From the NCBI GenBank assembly GCA_023261185.1, contig JALRJN010000103.1, positions 1-32,894 on the forward strand: DNA of 32,894 nucleotides. Reading direction: 5' to 3'. Made by a program: the position numbers and the translations under genes. Every line of letters begins with the position of its first letter. The first letter of the stretch is position 1. The notes beneath the pieces were generated by a model. It was not told the origin of the DNA, ran no database searches, and saw nothing but the letters and a program-made list of their open reading frames with translations. The DNA comes from Porticoccus sp. (GTDB lineage Bacteria; Pseudomonadota; Gammaproteobacteria; Pseudomonadales; Porticoccaceae). Below, one piece after another: positions 18,499 through 27,220 of the stretch.

Positions 18499-20022
18499 TT
18501 ATCCGGCCTTACGTGGTCTTCCCCGGCTACCGCCCGGAGTTCGCTTTGCCGTTTTTGGGATGCGAACTTTATGGATTACTTCCCCTTCCGCACCTTCACA
18601 CTGGTTGGCGGCAGCACATTTCAGCTCGGCAAATGAGCGTTCCCAGCAGGCTTCCATGAACTCCGGATCAGGGAGTGCGTCGCGATCAGACTGAAACGAG
18701 ACGCTGATGCGGCCATTGTAGCTGACTGCGTTAAACATCAGGGTCAAACCCTCGACCAGCGGAGCCAACGCAGAAACATACAGCAACTTGGCACCCCGCA
18801 TGTACAGGGGCATTTGCGGGCCGGGCACATTGGTGAGCACGCAATTACCTATAGCAGCCAGGGTCTTTCGTGACAGGTGACTATGGGTGGCAACACCAAT
18901 GCCCAGCGCCAGAGTAAAAGACGGCATATGCTTGGTAATATCCGTCATGTCCTTGGCCCCATGGGCATTTTCCAGTGCCGCACTGGTAGAGGTATCCCAT
19001 TGAATGGCTTCGAGACGCTCCAGAGGATCTGCAACCTGGCTGTGAATGGGTGGCGTCATCACCGCCATGGTCTCAGCATTCGGCTTGCCTTTTGTGTCCT
19101 GGCGAACAGGCACAATTGCCCGCAGGGAATGAAAGGGCAGCTCGTCTTTATCCTGAAGATAGTAATGAAGCGCGCCGCCACACAAAGCCAGCAACACATC
19201 ATTGATGGTTGCCCCTCTCACCGCGTTTTTAATCAGCTTGAGCTCTTCAAAGTCCCACTCGACACCGCCAAATACCCGGTGGGGTGAGACATGATCGTTA
19301 TTGAAGCGGGTCTCCGGCCTGACGATAGTCGCTTCTGGCTCCATATCTCTGTTGCGTGCTTTTGCCAGTAATCGTTTGCCAATGGAGGGGATGGCATTAA
19401 TCATGTCAAACCCGGTTTCAAAGCTGTGTTTGTAATTATTCAGCAACGTATTGACGATCAGGTCCTTAACCGGTGGTTTTGGTTCTGGTGTCCAAGCCTG
19501 CTCACCAATACCCACATCCGGTTCCGGCGTTTTATCATGAAAGCGACTAGCCAGATCAATAACTGCAGCACCATCCATTGCACAGTGATGCACCTTGGTA
19601 AACACGGCAAAGGAACCCTTAGGTAGCCAGGAGATATTATCCAGCCCCTCAATAACATAGGTTTCCCATAAGGGTTTTGACATATCCAGAGGGCGGGAGT
19701 GAAGCCTCGACACCAGGATGGAAAACTGTCGCCAGTCTCCAGGTTTCGGCAAAGCCAGGTGGCGGACGTGGTATTCGAGATCAAAGTTTTCATCATCGAC
19801 CCAGTAGGGATGGTCAATATCGAAAGGCATGCGCATCAGCTTGGAGCGAAAGACGTGGGAAATATGCAGTCTTTCCCGAATATGGCCGAGAATACTTTTA
19901 AAGCGGACTTGCTTACCGGGTGCAGTCGATTGATCGTAGATATAGAGCAGCCCTAAGTGGCCAGGTGTAGAAGGGGTTTCGGCATAAAGGTAGACAGCGT
20001 CTTGGCCATTAAGCTGTTTCAT
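18499..20022 (-). CDS. Wax ester synthase / acyl-CoA:diacylglycerol acyltransferase (WS/DGAT)
   Basis: Transfers acyl groups from acyl-CoA to long-chain alcohols or diacylglycerol, making storage wax esters or triacylglycerol at the inner membrane and lipid inclusions. The family active site HHxxxDG is present as KVHHCAMDGAAVIDL (about residues 144-158). Other WS/DGAT motifs are the N-terminal LNGQDAVYLYAETP, SKPLWETYVIEGL, NDVLLALCGGALHYYL, RAIVPVRQD and NCVLTNVPGPQMPLYM. I chose the second ATG (20022, 507 aa) because AGGA lies 6 nt upstream. The ATG at 20028 abuts it. The C-terminus ends in a basic tail, SRGRPRKAG, with an AT-hook-like core. The gene sits between rnhB and dnaE, an uncommon position. 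Whether waxes or triacylglycerols are made cannot be told from sequence. Confidence 0.92.
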   Translation of the reverse strand: MKQLNGQDAVYLYAETPSTPGHLGLLYIYDQSTAPGKQVRFKSILGHIRERLHISHVFRSKLMRMPFDIDHPYWVDDENFDLEYHVRHLALPKPGDWRQFSILVSRLHSRPLDMSKPLWETYVIEGLDNISWLPKGSFAVFTKVHHCAMDGAAVIDLASRFHDKTPEPDVGIGEQAWTPEPKPPVKDLIVNTLLNNYKHSFETGFDMINAIPSIGKRLLAKARNRDMEPEATIVRPETRFNNDHVSPHRVFGGVEWDFEELKLIKNAVRGATINDVLLALCGGALHYYLQDKDELPFHSLRAIVPVRQDTKGKPNAETMAVMTPPIHSQVADPLERLEAIQWDTSTSAALENAHGAKDMTDITKHMPSFTLALGIGVATHSHLSRKTLAAIGNCVLTNVPGPQMPLYMRGAKLLYVSALAPLVEGLTLMFNAVSYNGRISVSFQSDRDALPDPEFMEACWERSFAELKCAAANQCEGAEGEVIHKVRIPKTAKRTPGGSRGRPRKAG

Positions 20023-20240
20023 AAGCATTCCTACAGTGAGCGTAGAGACCTTGCGCCACCAGACACTACTGAAATGGCCACACAGGTTCCTGATGATGTT
20101 TATGATCCCTTCTGTTTGGCCCTGAAAAGTCTCTGGCCAACCATCTCGAACAAGGGGAATTTAATAGTCCCTAGCATAGCAAACTCTATCCTAGATGATA
20201 GTCGTCGGCTGTCACGAAAAAATATTCTTAAAAATAACTG
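20023..20240 (-). promoter_or_regulatory. WS/DGAT upstream region with sigma-S-like -10 and inverted repeat
   Basis: Between rnhB and WS/DGAT (about 218 bp, no credible ORF) the minus strand has GCTATGCT at 20173-20180. This matches the first eight positions of the sigma-S extended -10 consensus KCTAYRCTTAA, though the following AGG does not. AT-rich sequence (20212-20235) lies upstream of it. In the presumed leader the arms TTGGCC and GGCCAA (20116-20121 and 20135-20140) form an inverted repeat with a 13-nt spacer. The -35 region is poor. This suggests a separate promoter for the inserted gene. Confidence 0.35.
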
Positions 20241-20843
20241 CTAACGGGAAGTATCAGCCAACATACTTTTGACAGGCTCGAAGGAACGGCGGTGGATAGC
20301 ACAGGGGCCATGGCGCTCTAATGCTGCCCGATGCTGCTTGGTGCCATAGCCTTTGTGTGCCGAAAACCCATATTCGGGATATAACTCGTCAAACTGGCAC
20401 ATTTCACTGTCACGGCACACCTTGGCCAGAATGGATGCGGCACTGATTGCCGGGACCAAAGCATCGCCCTTGATCACGGTTTCGCCCGTGTATTGCCATT
20501 TCGGCATGCGATTGCCGTCAACGGCCACGTATTCCGGAGCCACAGCCAACCCCTCGACAGCTCTAGCCATCGCAATCATGGTGGCTTGCAGGATATTGTG
20601 TGTATCGATCTCCTCAACGCTAGCTCTGGCAATATGCCAATAGAGAGCTTTTTCCTTAATCTCTTCGCTCAGTGCCTGCCGACGTATTTCGGAGAGTTTT
20701 TTTGAGTCAGCCAAACCAGAAATCGGACGTGATGGGTCGAGAATGACGGCTGCTGTTACCACATCGCCGGCGAGCGGGCCGCGACCTACCTCGTCGACAC
20801 CCGCCAGAAGTACACCTTCATAAGACAGAGCGTAAGATTTCAT
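20241..20843 (-). CDS. rnhB: Ribonuclease HII
   Basis: Removes ribonucleotides from RNA-DNA hybrids and misincorporated ribonucleotides from DNA. The 200-aa protein carries the RNase HII motif [24 protein letters not shown] with catalytic Asp17 and Glu18. [10 protein letters not shown] and [15 protein letters not shown] supply the remaining acidic residues. [13 protein letters not shown] is the C-terminal signature. ATG 20843 overlaps the lpxB stop as ATGA, so translation is coupled to lpxB. It is the last gene of the tsf-distal envelope run. Confidence 0.97.
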   Translation of the reverse strand: MKSYALSYEGVLLAGVDEVGRGPLAGDVVTAAVILDPSRPISGLADSKKLSEIRRQALSEEIKEKALYWHIARASVEEIDTHNILQATMIAMARAVEGLAVAPEYVAVDGNRMPKWQYTGETVIKGDALVPAISAASILAKVCRDSEMCQFDELYPEYGFSAHKGYGTKQHRAALERHGPCAIHRRSFEPVKSMLADTSR

Positions 20844-21991
20844 GCCAGCGGTGACTCCAGCAGGTCACTAAGCGCTTTCGCAGCAGCCTCGCTTCCTCCA
20901 TGGCATAGGGACTCATGGAGCTCAGTAAAGCGTTGCTTCAGAAAGTGCGCGCGTTTTTGATTCTGGAACAGAGCTGTGACTTCATCGCTCAAATGCTCCA
21001 CAGTGGCCTGGTCCTGCAACAGCTCCGGCACGAGAGATTCTTTTGCGAGCAAGTTGGGCAATGATACCCAGTCGACTTTCAGCATGCGTGATATCAGCGC
21101 GTACGTCCATTTACCAATGCGATAACTGACCACCATGGGCTTTTTGAACAGCATGGCTTCCAGCGCCGAGGTGCCAGAGGAAAGTAAAACCACGTCGGCA
21201 GCACACATGGCCACGTGGGACTGACCATTCAACAGATGACAGGGTAGCTCGGGGTAAAGCATCAGAATGTCTTTCAGCTGCGCCAGCCGTTCATCGCTGG
21301 CTGCCGGGATCAGCACCTGCAAGTCAGGTATCTGCTGCTTGCAAACAACGGCTGTATCCAGAAACAACCTGGCCAGAAACTCCACTTCCGAGGCTCGACT
21401 ACCAGGCATCAAAGTCAGCACCTGGGCCCCTTCATCAATGCCCAACTGCTTTCTGGCTGCTTTGGTATCCGGTTGCAGAGGGATGTCGTCGGCCAAGGGG
21501 TGTCCCACACAGGCAACGGGCACACCGTGTTGGCGGTAGAAATCCGCCTCAAATGGAAACAGCGTAATCATCAGGTCAACGGCCTGGGCAATTTTTTTAA
21601 TTCGCCCCTGACGCCAGGCCCAGACCGAGGGACTCACGTAGTGGGCTGTCCTGACCCCCTGCCTGCGAAGTTTAAGCTCCAGCCCCAAATTAAAGTCGGG
21701 AGAATCAATACCGATCACCAAGGAAAACTTCTGCTTGAGGAAGTGTTGGTAGAGGGCTCTGCGTATACCCAGCAGCTCAGGCAAGCGCTTTAACGGTTCC
21801 ACCAGCCCCATCACTGACAGGCGATCCATAGGAAACAGGCTGTGGAAGCCCTCTGACTGCATTTTTGGGCCGCCAATGCCTTCAAACAGCGCATCGGTAT
21901 ACCGAGTACGCAGAGCCTTAACCAATCCGGCACCAAGCTGATCGCCCGAGGACTCCCCAGCGATAATGCCTATTCGAATGGGTGTAGACAT
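20840..21991 (-). CDS. lpxB: Lipid-A-disaccharide synthase
   Basis: GT19 glycosyltransferase that joins lipid X to UDP-2,3-diacylglucosamine, forming the lipid A disaccharide on the inner face of the inner membrane. The 383-aa protein (382 in E. coli) shows [95 protein letters not shown] and [21 protein letters not shown]. It begins 9 nt after the lpxA stop and overlaps rnhB by 4 nt. Confidence 0.97.
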   Translation of the reverse strand: MSTPIRIGIIAGESSGDQLGAGLVKALRTRYTDALFEGIGGPKMQSEGFHSLFPMDRLSVMGLVEPLKRLPELLGIRRALYQHFLKQKFSLVIGIDSPDFNLGLELKLRRQGVRTAHYVSPSVWAWRQGRIKKIAQAVDLMITLFPFEADFYRQHGVPVACVGHPLADDIPLQPDTKAARKQLGIDEGAQVLTLMPGSRASEVEFLARLFLDTAVVCKQQIPDLQVLIPAASDERLAQLKDILMLYPELPCHLLNGQSHVAMCAADVVLLSSGTSALEAMLFKKPMVVSYRIGKWTYALISRMLKVDWVSLPNLLAKESLVPELLQDQATVEHLSDEVTALFQNQKRAHFLKQRFTELHESLCHGGSEAAAKALSDLLESPLA

Positions 21992-22000
21992 TTAAAGCAC

Positions 22001-22777
22001 TTAACGCTGCAAACCACGTTTTGATGCACGCACAGAGTCCACCAGCACTTGAACGACTGGCTGCTCTGCAGCAAGAGCCTGGATTTGCTCGAGAGCTTCC
22101 TCCAGAGGCAAACCCTGGCGGTAAATTATTTTGTAGGCTTTTTTGATGGCGGCAATCTGGTCTTTGTCAAAGCCCCGACGACGAAGCCCTTCGCTGTTTA
22201 TTGTCTTGGGAACCGTAGGTGTTCCAGCCGCCATAACATACGCGGGGATATCCTGGGTCAGGTATGCACCAGCCCCGATAAAACTGTGGGCGCCAACAGA
22301 CACAAACTGGTGAATAAGCGCGTAGCCGGAAATAATTGCCCAGTCGCCCACATGAACATGCCCGGCCAGAGAGGCATTGTTGACCAGGATGCAGTTGTTG
22401 CCGACAACACTGTCATGACCAATGTGGACATACGCCATCAGCAGGTTGTCACTGCCAATGGATGTCAGCCCTTGATCTTGAACGGTACCGCGGTGAATGG
22501 TGACACCCTCACGAATGGTATTGCTGTCACCAATAATCAGGCGAGTCGGTTCGCCTTTGTACTTGAGGTCTGGGGTATCTTCACCGATCGTGGAAAACTG
22601 GAAGATCCGGTTATTCTTGCCAATATCGGTAAGCGCCCTGACCACAACGTGTGAGTGAATGACGGTTCCATCACCGATTTTCACATCCGGTCCGATCAGG
22701 GTCCACGGACCGATGACGACGTCATCGCCAATGACAGCGCTGGGGTCAATAATTGCTCTGGGATCGATCTGAGACAT
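22001..22777 (-). CDS. lpxA: UDP-N-acetylglucosamine O-acyltransferase
   Basis: First step of lipid A synthesis: transfers a 3-hydroxyacyl chain from ACP to UDP-GlcNAc. The 258-aa protein is a left-handed beta-helix of hexapeptide repeats (for example VIGDDVVIGPWTLIGPDVKI). The catalytic His121 is in HIGHDSVVGNN, and GYALIHQFVSVGAHSFIGAGAYLTQDI is present. A C-terminal helical domain (about 190-258) follows. It begins 4 nt after the fabZ stop and precedes lpxB, the standard lpxD-fabZ-lpxA-lpxB operon. Confidence 0.97.
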   Translation of the reverse strand: MSQIDPRAIIDPSAVIGDDVVIGPWTLIGPDVKIGDGTVIHSHVVVRALTDIGKNNRIFQFSTIGEDTPDLKYKGEPTRLIIGDSNTIREGVTIHRGTVQDQGLTSIGSDNLLMAYVHIGHDSVVGNNCILVNNASLAGHVHVGDWAIISGYALIHQFVSVGAHSFIGAGAYLTQDIPAYVMAAGTPTVPKTINSEGLRRRGFDKDQIAAIKKAYKIIYRQGLPLEEALEQIQALAAEQPVVQVLVDSVRASKRGLQR

Positions 22778-22781
22778 GCAA

Positions 22782-23216
22782 TCAGGAAGTTTTCAAAGCA
22801 CAGAGAATGGTCGCTTCGCAGGCCAGCTCACCCTCAACCGTTGCGCGGCATTTGAAGCGCCAGATAGTTCGTTTCACAGAGTCGATCTCCGCCTCAAGCA
22901 TCAGGCGATCACCGGGAATGACCTGCTTTTTGAAGCGCACACCATCTACGCCTGCAAACAAATACAGTGCATTTTCATCAGCAAATTTGTTTTCCGTGAC
23001 AAAGCCGAGAATGCCCGCGGCCTGTGCCATCGCCTCGATAATCATGACACCCGGAAATATCGGGGTATTGGGAAAATGGCCATTAAAAACATCTTCGTTG
23101 GAGGTGATGTTTTTGTAAGCGAGAATCCGTTTACCCTCTTCCAGCTCAACCACCCGGTCGACCAATAAAAAGGGGTAACGATGCGGCAAGCGCTGTTTTA
23201 TCTCATTAATATCCAT
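22782..23216 (-). CDS. fabZ: 3-hydroxyacyl-ACP dehydratase FabZ
   Basis: Dehydrates 3-hydroxyacyl-ACP in fatty acid elongation and competes with LpxA and LpxD for hydroxyacyl-ACP, which explains its place in the lpx operon. The 144-aa hot-dog fold has [20 protein letters not shown], catalytic His47 in [21 protein letters not shown] and Glu61. The start is ATG 23216, and the stop lies 4 nt before the lpxA start. Confidence 0.97.
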   Translation of the reverse strand: MDINEIKQRLPHRYPFLLVDRVVELEEGKRILAYKNITSNEDVFNGHFPNTPIFPGVMIIEAMAQAAGILGFVTENKFADENALYLFAGVDGVRFKKQVIPGDRLMLEAEIDSVKRTIWRFKCRATVEGELACEATILCALKTS

Positions 23217-23253
23217 CAGCTTTTCTCAAATCTCAGCAAAGTTAGAAAACCCG

Positions 23254-24270
23254 TCAAGGCAGTTTTTTTTCTAATTCCCTGATGCGGTTAGCCAACTGAT
23301 CCAGTTGGTTAAAACGAACAGCACTTTTTTTCCAATCCCTGAACTTGCTAAACATGGTGCCGGAAGAATAGGCGCCCGGCTCCTTCAGTGATTTTGTGAT
23401 GACGGCAGCCGCTGTCAAATGGACTCCGTCGCAGAGTGTCACATGTCCGACTGAGCCGGACCTGGCAGCAAAAATACAATTCTTGCCAACCACCGTACTA
23501 CCCGCCACACCTGCGTAACAGGCCATGGCGGTATTTTCTCCAATCTGGACGTTATGCGCGACTTGCACATGATTATCCAGAATCACCCCATCTTCGATAA
23601 TGGTGTTTCCAAGTGCACCCCGATCAATGGTGGTACAAGCTCCGATTTCCACATGATTCCCGATGACAACTGACCCAAGTTGGTGAATCTTGACCCAACG
23701 ACCCTGGTTTGGCGCAAAGCCGAAACCATCCGCACCGATAACCGCACCACTATGAATGGTCACGTGGCTGCCAATCTGCACAGCATGGTAAATACTGACA
23801 TTGGCAGCTATCCGGCAGTCGCTACCGATGACCGAATCATCACCCACATGGGTTCCAGAGCCTATGCGGGTATTCGCACCAACTCTAACTCCTTCACCAA
23901 TCACGGCAAAGGGACCAACCGAAGCGCTGGGATCAACGTTGGCGGATTCAGCAATCACTGCCTGTGGGTGGATGCCGACTTCAGGCAATGGAGCATCATC
24001 GAACAGAGCCGTGGCCAGTGCATACCCAAGATACGGGTTGGCCATAATGAGCGCATTTCCGCTGTAATCTTCTGCCGCGTCAGAATCCAGAATGACTGCC
24101 GCTGCGGCTGTGCTGTCCAGGTAGTGCCGGTAAGCAGGGTTAGCGAGAAAGCTTAACTCCTGCGAACAAGCTTCACGCAATGTGTTGAGCCCCTCCACAC
24201 GCGCAGTGGTGTCACCACGTACCTCCGCGCCGATCTTATCAGCGATTTCTGCCAGTGAAAAACCGGACAC
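23254..24270 (-). CDS. lpxD: UDP-3-O-(3-hydroxyacyl)glucosamine N-acyltransferase
   Basis: Adds the second (N-linked) hydroxyacyl chain in lipid A synthesis. The 338-aa protein has a uridine-binding N-terminal domain (about 1-100, SLAEIADKIGAEVRGD, LSFLANPAYRHYL). A hexapeptide-repeat beta-helix follows (for example VDPSASVGPFAVIGEGVRVG), with GADGFGFAPNQGRWVKIHQLG and the catalytic-type His in VAHNVQIGEN. A C-terminal helix ends the protein. The start codon is GTG 24270, with AGG about 9 nt upstream. It lies 21 nt after skp. Confidence 0.97.
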   Translation of the reverse strand: MSGFSLAEIADKIGAEVRGDTTARVEGLNTLREACSQELSFLANPAYRHYLDSTAAAAVILDSDAAEDYSGNALIMANPYLGYALATALFDDAPLPEVGIHPQAVIAESANVDPSASVGPFAVIGEGVRVGANTRIGSGTHVGDDSVIGSDCRIAANVSIYHAVQIGSHVTIHSGAVIGADGFGFAPNQGRWVKIHQLGSVVIGNHVEIGACTTIDRGALGNTIIEDGVILDNHVQVAHNVQIGENTAMACYAGVAGSTVVGKNCIFAARSGSVGHVTLCDGVHLTAAAVITKSLKEPGAYSSGTMFSKFRDWKKSAVRFNQLDQLANRIRELEKKLP

Positions 24271-24291
24271 GGCTATCTACCTGAATATAGC

Positions 24292-24822
24292 TTATTGTGT
24301 TTTCTTGTTGAGACGATCAGTCAACTTTGCAGTGACGTCAAGGCTTGGCGCTGCAGTGACGACAGCTTCCGAGCTCAACAACAGAACGATACCTTCTTCT
24401 TCAATCAGCTCCTGCAGAGCTTCTCCCGCTTTGGGGCGAAGCTCCTGAACAATACTGTTTTGCAGGGCTTGCTGATCACCTTGAATTTTACGAGTGATCA
24501 GCTCCAGATCTGCACGGAGATATTCCATCTTCTTCTGAGCATCGGCCACCTGCTCTTGAGACCAAGTCATTCCCTGGGTATCGATTTCCTTTTTTAGTGC
24601 CTTCATTTCTGACACGGTAGACTCATACTTGCCCTGCAGAGTCGCAAACTCAGACTCGCCTTTCTTCTGTTTCATTCTGGCCTTGGCCACCTCAGTGCCA
24701 AAAATGGCCTTACCGAAATCCACCACTGCAATATTGCCGCCCGCTGACTGGCCCTCTGCAGCAAACAAGGAAGAGGTGAAACCCACAACCACGGCCATTA
24801 CCAAAATCTTTGCTATACGCAC
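24292..24822 (-). CDS. skp: Periplasmic chaperone Skp (OmpH family)
   Basis: Holdase that carries unfolded outer-membrane proteins through the periplasm to the BAM complex. The 176-aa precursor has a signal peptide (MRIAKILVMAVVVGFTSSLF, likely cut near FA-AEG). The strand IAVVDFGKAIFGTE and a long charged coiled coil (about 50-125) form the jellyfish tentacles, and LLSSEAVVTAAPSLDVTAKL closes the body. The start is GTG 24822 with GGAG 7 nt upstream. It lies directly downstream of bamA, the classic bamA-skp-lpxD order. Confidence 0.93.
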   Translation of the reverse strand: MRIAKILVMAVVVGFTSSLFAAEGQSAGGNIAVVDFGKAIFGTEVAKARMKQKKGESEFATLQGKYESTVSEMKALKKEIDTQGMTWSQEQVADAQKKMEYLRADLELITRKIQGDQQALQNSIVQELRPKAGEALQELIEEEGIVLLLSSEAVVTAAPSLDVTAKLTDRLNKKTQ

Positions 24823-24853
24823 ACTAGCTCTCCGTTGAAATTAACTGATGTTC

Positions 24854-27181
24854 TTAAAATGTTTGTCCCAAGGAAAACTGGAACACTTCCTTCTCATCTT
24901 CCCCACCCGGATTTAACGGGAACGCCAGACTGGCAGTAATGGGACCAAAACCGCTGATCCAGGTTCCGCCAATACCCAGGGAGTAGCGTAAATCACCGAG
25001 ATCGGGCTCCTGACAGAAATCGTCATCCTTGTCACCACAATCAGTGTCAAAAACATTACCCGCATCAAGGAAAGCCGCGGCCTGGATACTACGCTGGTCT
25101 TTAATAAATGGCACCGGGAATAGAACTTCCACACTACCTACGACAAGCATGTTACCCCCAAATGGGTCATCATCATTGTCGAAGGGGTTATCGGGATCCG
25201 GCGTTTCACGGGGCCCAAGAGTATTCTTCTTATAGCCGCGGACAGATCCCCAGCCTCCACCAAAGTAGTTTTTGAAAAACGGCAGGCGATCCCCTGAACC
25301 ATAACTGTCACCGTAGCCCAAGTCCGTGCGCATACGTAGCGTCAGACTCTCTGACAGGGGACGAAAGTACTGGCCGGCATAGGAGGTTTTGTAATATTCA
25401 AGGTCGCTGCCAGGAACTGAAAATTCGACCGCTACCCGGTGCGAAATACCCGCAGTGCTCAAGTTGGCACGGTTGAGTGTGGAATAGCCCCAGTTGAAAC
25501 TGGTGGTAAAGGTGGTGAAGTCTTCGCCATTCTCATCGATAAATTCCAGAATTTCCTCTGAGGGGAAAGACCCAGGCTTCAGCTCCAGAACCTCCAGCCC
25601 CAGGCCAAAACCGATACTGGAGACATCCGAGATCGGGTATGAGAATGTTAGTGACCCACCCATACTGTCCGTGCTGTAGTTGGAAACGTTTACCTCTTCG
25701 TAGTCTGTCTCACGCATAAACACGGAAAACCCCGCGCCAATACCGTCACGGGTGAAATAGGGGTTGCTGGCACTGAAACCATAGTTGGTGGTGTAGGCAC
25801 TCTGATTAAGGTTGATTGACACATTGTTACCAGTACCCAAGAAGTTTCTCTCGGAAATATTGGCACCCAGTACCAGACCATAGGTCTGGGCAAAACCGAC
25901 ACTCGCACCAATACTTCCTGAGGGCTGCTCTTCAACCGTGTAGATCACATCCACCTGGTCATTGGTACCGGGAACTTGTTGAGTATCCACCTGCACCTCT
26001 TTGAAATACCCCAGGCGGTTAAGGCGTACTTTTGAGTGCTCGATCTTAGCAGTCGAGGCCGACGCCCCTTCCATCTGGCGCATTTCCCGTCTTAACACTT
26101 CATCCATGGTTTTGGTATTACCGCGAAACTCAATGCGGCGAACATAAGCGCGCTTACCTGGGTTGACGAAGAAGGTCACTTTGGCCGTTTTGTTGTCTTC
26201 ATTGACCTCCGGGATTCCTTTGACTTCAGCAAAGGTATACCCCTCATTGCCCAGGCGATCCTTGATTATTTCTGAAGTGTTGGTCATCTCCAGTTGGGAA
26301 AAGGTCTGTTCCTTTTTCAGGCGTACCAGGCTTCTGATTTCCCCTTCAGAAATCACCAGATCACCCGCCAGAGCGATTTCGTCTACGGTATAAACGTCCC
26401 CCTCATTCAGGTTGACCGTCACAAATACCGACTGCCTATCAGGGCTGATGGCCACCTGCGTGGTTTCAATGGAAAACTTCAGGTACCCACGATTCAGATA
26501 AAAAGACTCAATACGCTCCAGGTCGCCTGACAGCTTCTCCTTGGAATATTTATCATCGTTGAAAACCCAGGACAGGATATTGCTAGTCTTCAGTTCAAAG
26601 AGGGAAAGTATTTCATCGGCATCGAAGGCCCGGGCACCCACCACATTGATGTGCTTGATGGACGCCACTTCACCTTCATCCACCTTAATATGAACCCCAA
26701 CGCGATTACGTGGCAGCTCTTCAATATCGGCAGTCACTGTGGCCCCATAGCGTCCCTGGCCAACATACTGGCGCTCCAGCTCTCTGGACATACCCTCCAG
26801 CACCGCCTGACGGAAAATCTGCCCTTCCGCCAAACCATTGTCCCGGAGCGCTTTCAGCAAATCTTCTTCTGGAATCGCTTTGTTACCCGACAGCTTGATC
26901 TCTGCCATTGCCGGCCGCTCCTTCACGGTGACAATCAGAATGCCACCATCGCGGGAGATGCGAATATCATCAAAATAGCCAGTTCGAAACAGTGACCGGG
27001 TGGCCCGTCGTACGGTATTTTCATCAATCAGATCGCCAACGCCCAGGGGCATGGAGGCAAATACAGTGCCTGATGAGACCCGTTGAAGGCCATCGATACG
27101 AATATCCTCGACCTGAAACACTTCCGCGCGAACAGCTAAAGCGAACAAACAAAGGGAGAGCAACAGATAAAAGCGTTTCAT
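24854..27181 (-). CDS. bamA: Outer membrane protein assembly factor BamA
   Basis: Central Omp85 subunit of the BAM complex, which folds beta-barrel proteins into the outer membrane. The 775-aa precursor (810 in E. coli) has a signal peptide ending VRA-EVF. Five POTRA domains follow (about 22-420; the first reads FQVEDIRIDGLQRVSSGTVF), then a 16-strand barrel. Loop 6 carries the VRGF/Y-type motif (WGSVRGYKKNTLGP), followed by an acidic Asp-rich segment. The protein ends in the barrel signal FQFSLGQTF with terminal Phe. It lies 39 nt after rseP. Confidence 0.98.
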   Translation of the reverse strand: MKRFYLLLSLCLFALAVRAEVFQVEDIRIDGLQRVSSGTVFASMPLGVGDLIDENTVRRATRSLFRTGYFDDIRISRDGGILIVTVKERPAMAEIKLSGNKAIPEEDLLKALRDNGLAEGQIFRQAVLEGMSRELERQYVGQGRYGATVTADIEELPRNRVGVHIKVDEGEVASIKHINVVGARAFDADEILSLFELKTSNILSWVFNDDKYSKEKLSGDLERIESFYLNRGYLKFSIETTQVAISPDRQSVFVTVNLNEGDVYTVDEIALAGDLVISEGEIRSLVRLKKEQTFSQLEMTNTSEIIKDRLGNEGYTFAEVKGIPEVNEDNKTAKVTFFVNPGKRAYVRRIEFRGNTKTMDEVLRREMRQMEGASASTAKIEHSKVRLNRLGYFKEVQVDTQQVPGTNDQVDVIYTVEEQPSGSIGASVGFAQTYGLVLGANISERNFLGTGNNVSINLNQSAYTTNYGFSASNPYFTRDGIGAGFSVFMRETDYEEVNVSNYSTDSMGGSLTFSYPISDVSSIGFGLGLEVLELKPGSFPSEEILEFIDENGEDFTTFTTSFNWGYSTLNRANLSTAGISHRVAVEFSVPGSDLEYYKTSYAGQYFRPLSESLTLRMRTDLGYGDSYGSGDRLPFFKNYFGGGWGSVRGYKKNTLGPRETPDPDNPFDNDDDPFGGNMLVVGSVEVLFPVPFIKDQRSIQAAAFLDAGNVFDTDCGDKDDDFCQEPDLGDLRYSLGIGGTWISGFGPITASLAFPLNPGGEDEKEVFQFSLGQTF

Positions 27182-27220
27182 GAAGACCGGAATTCTCTTG
27201 ATTCTTGTTCGTTTTAACAG

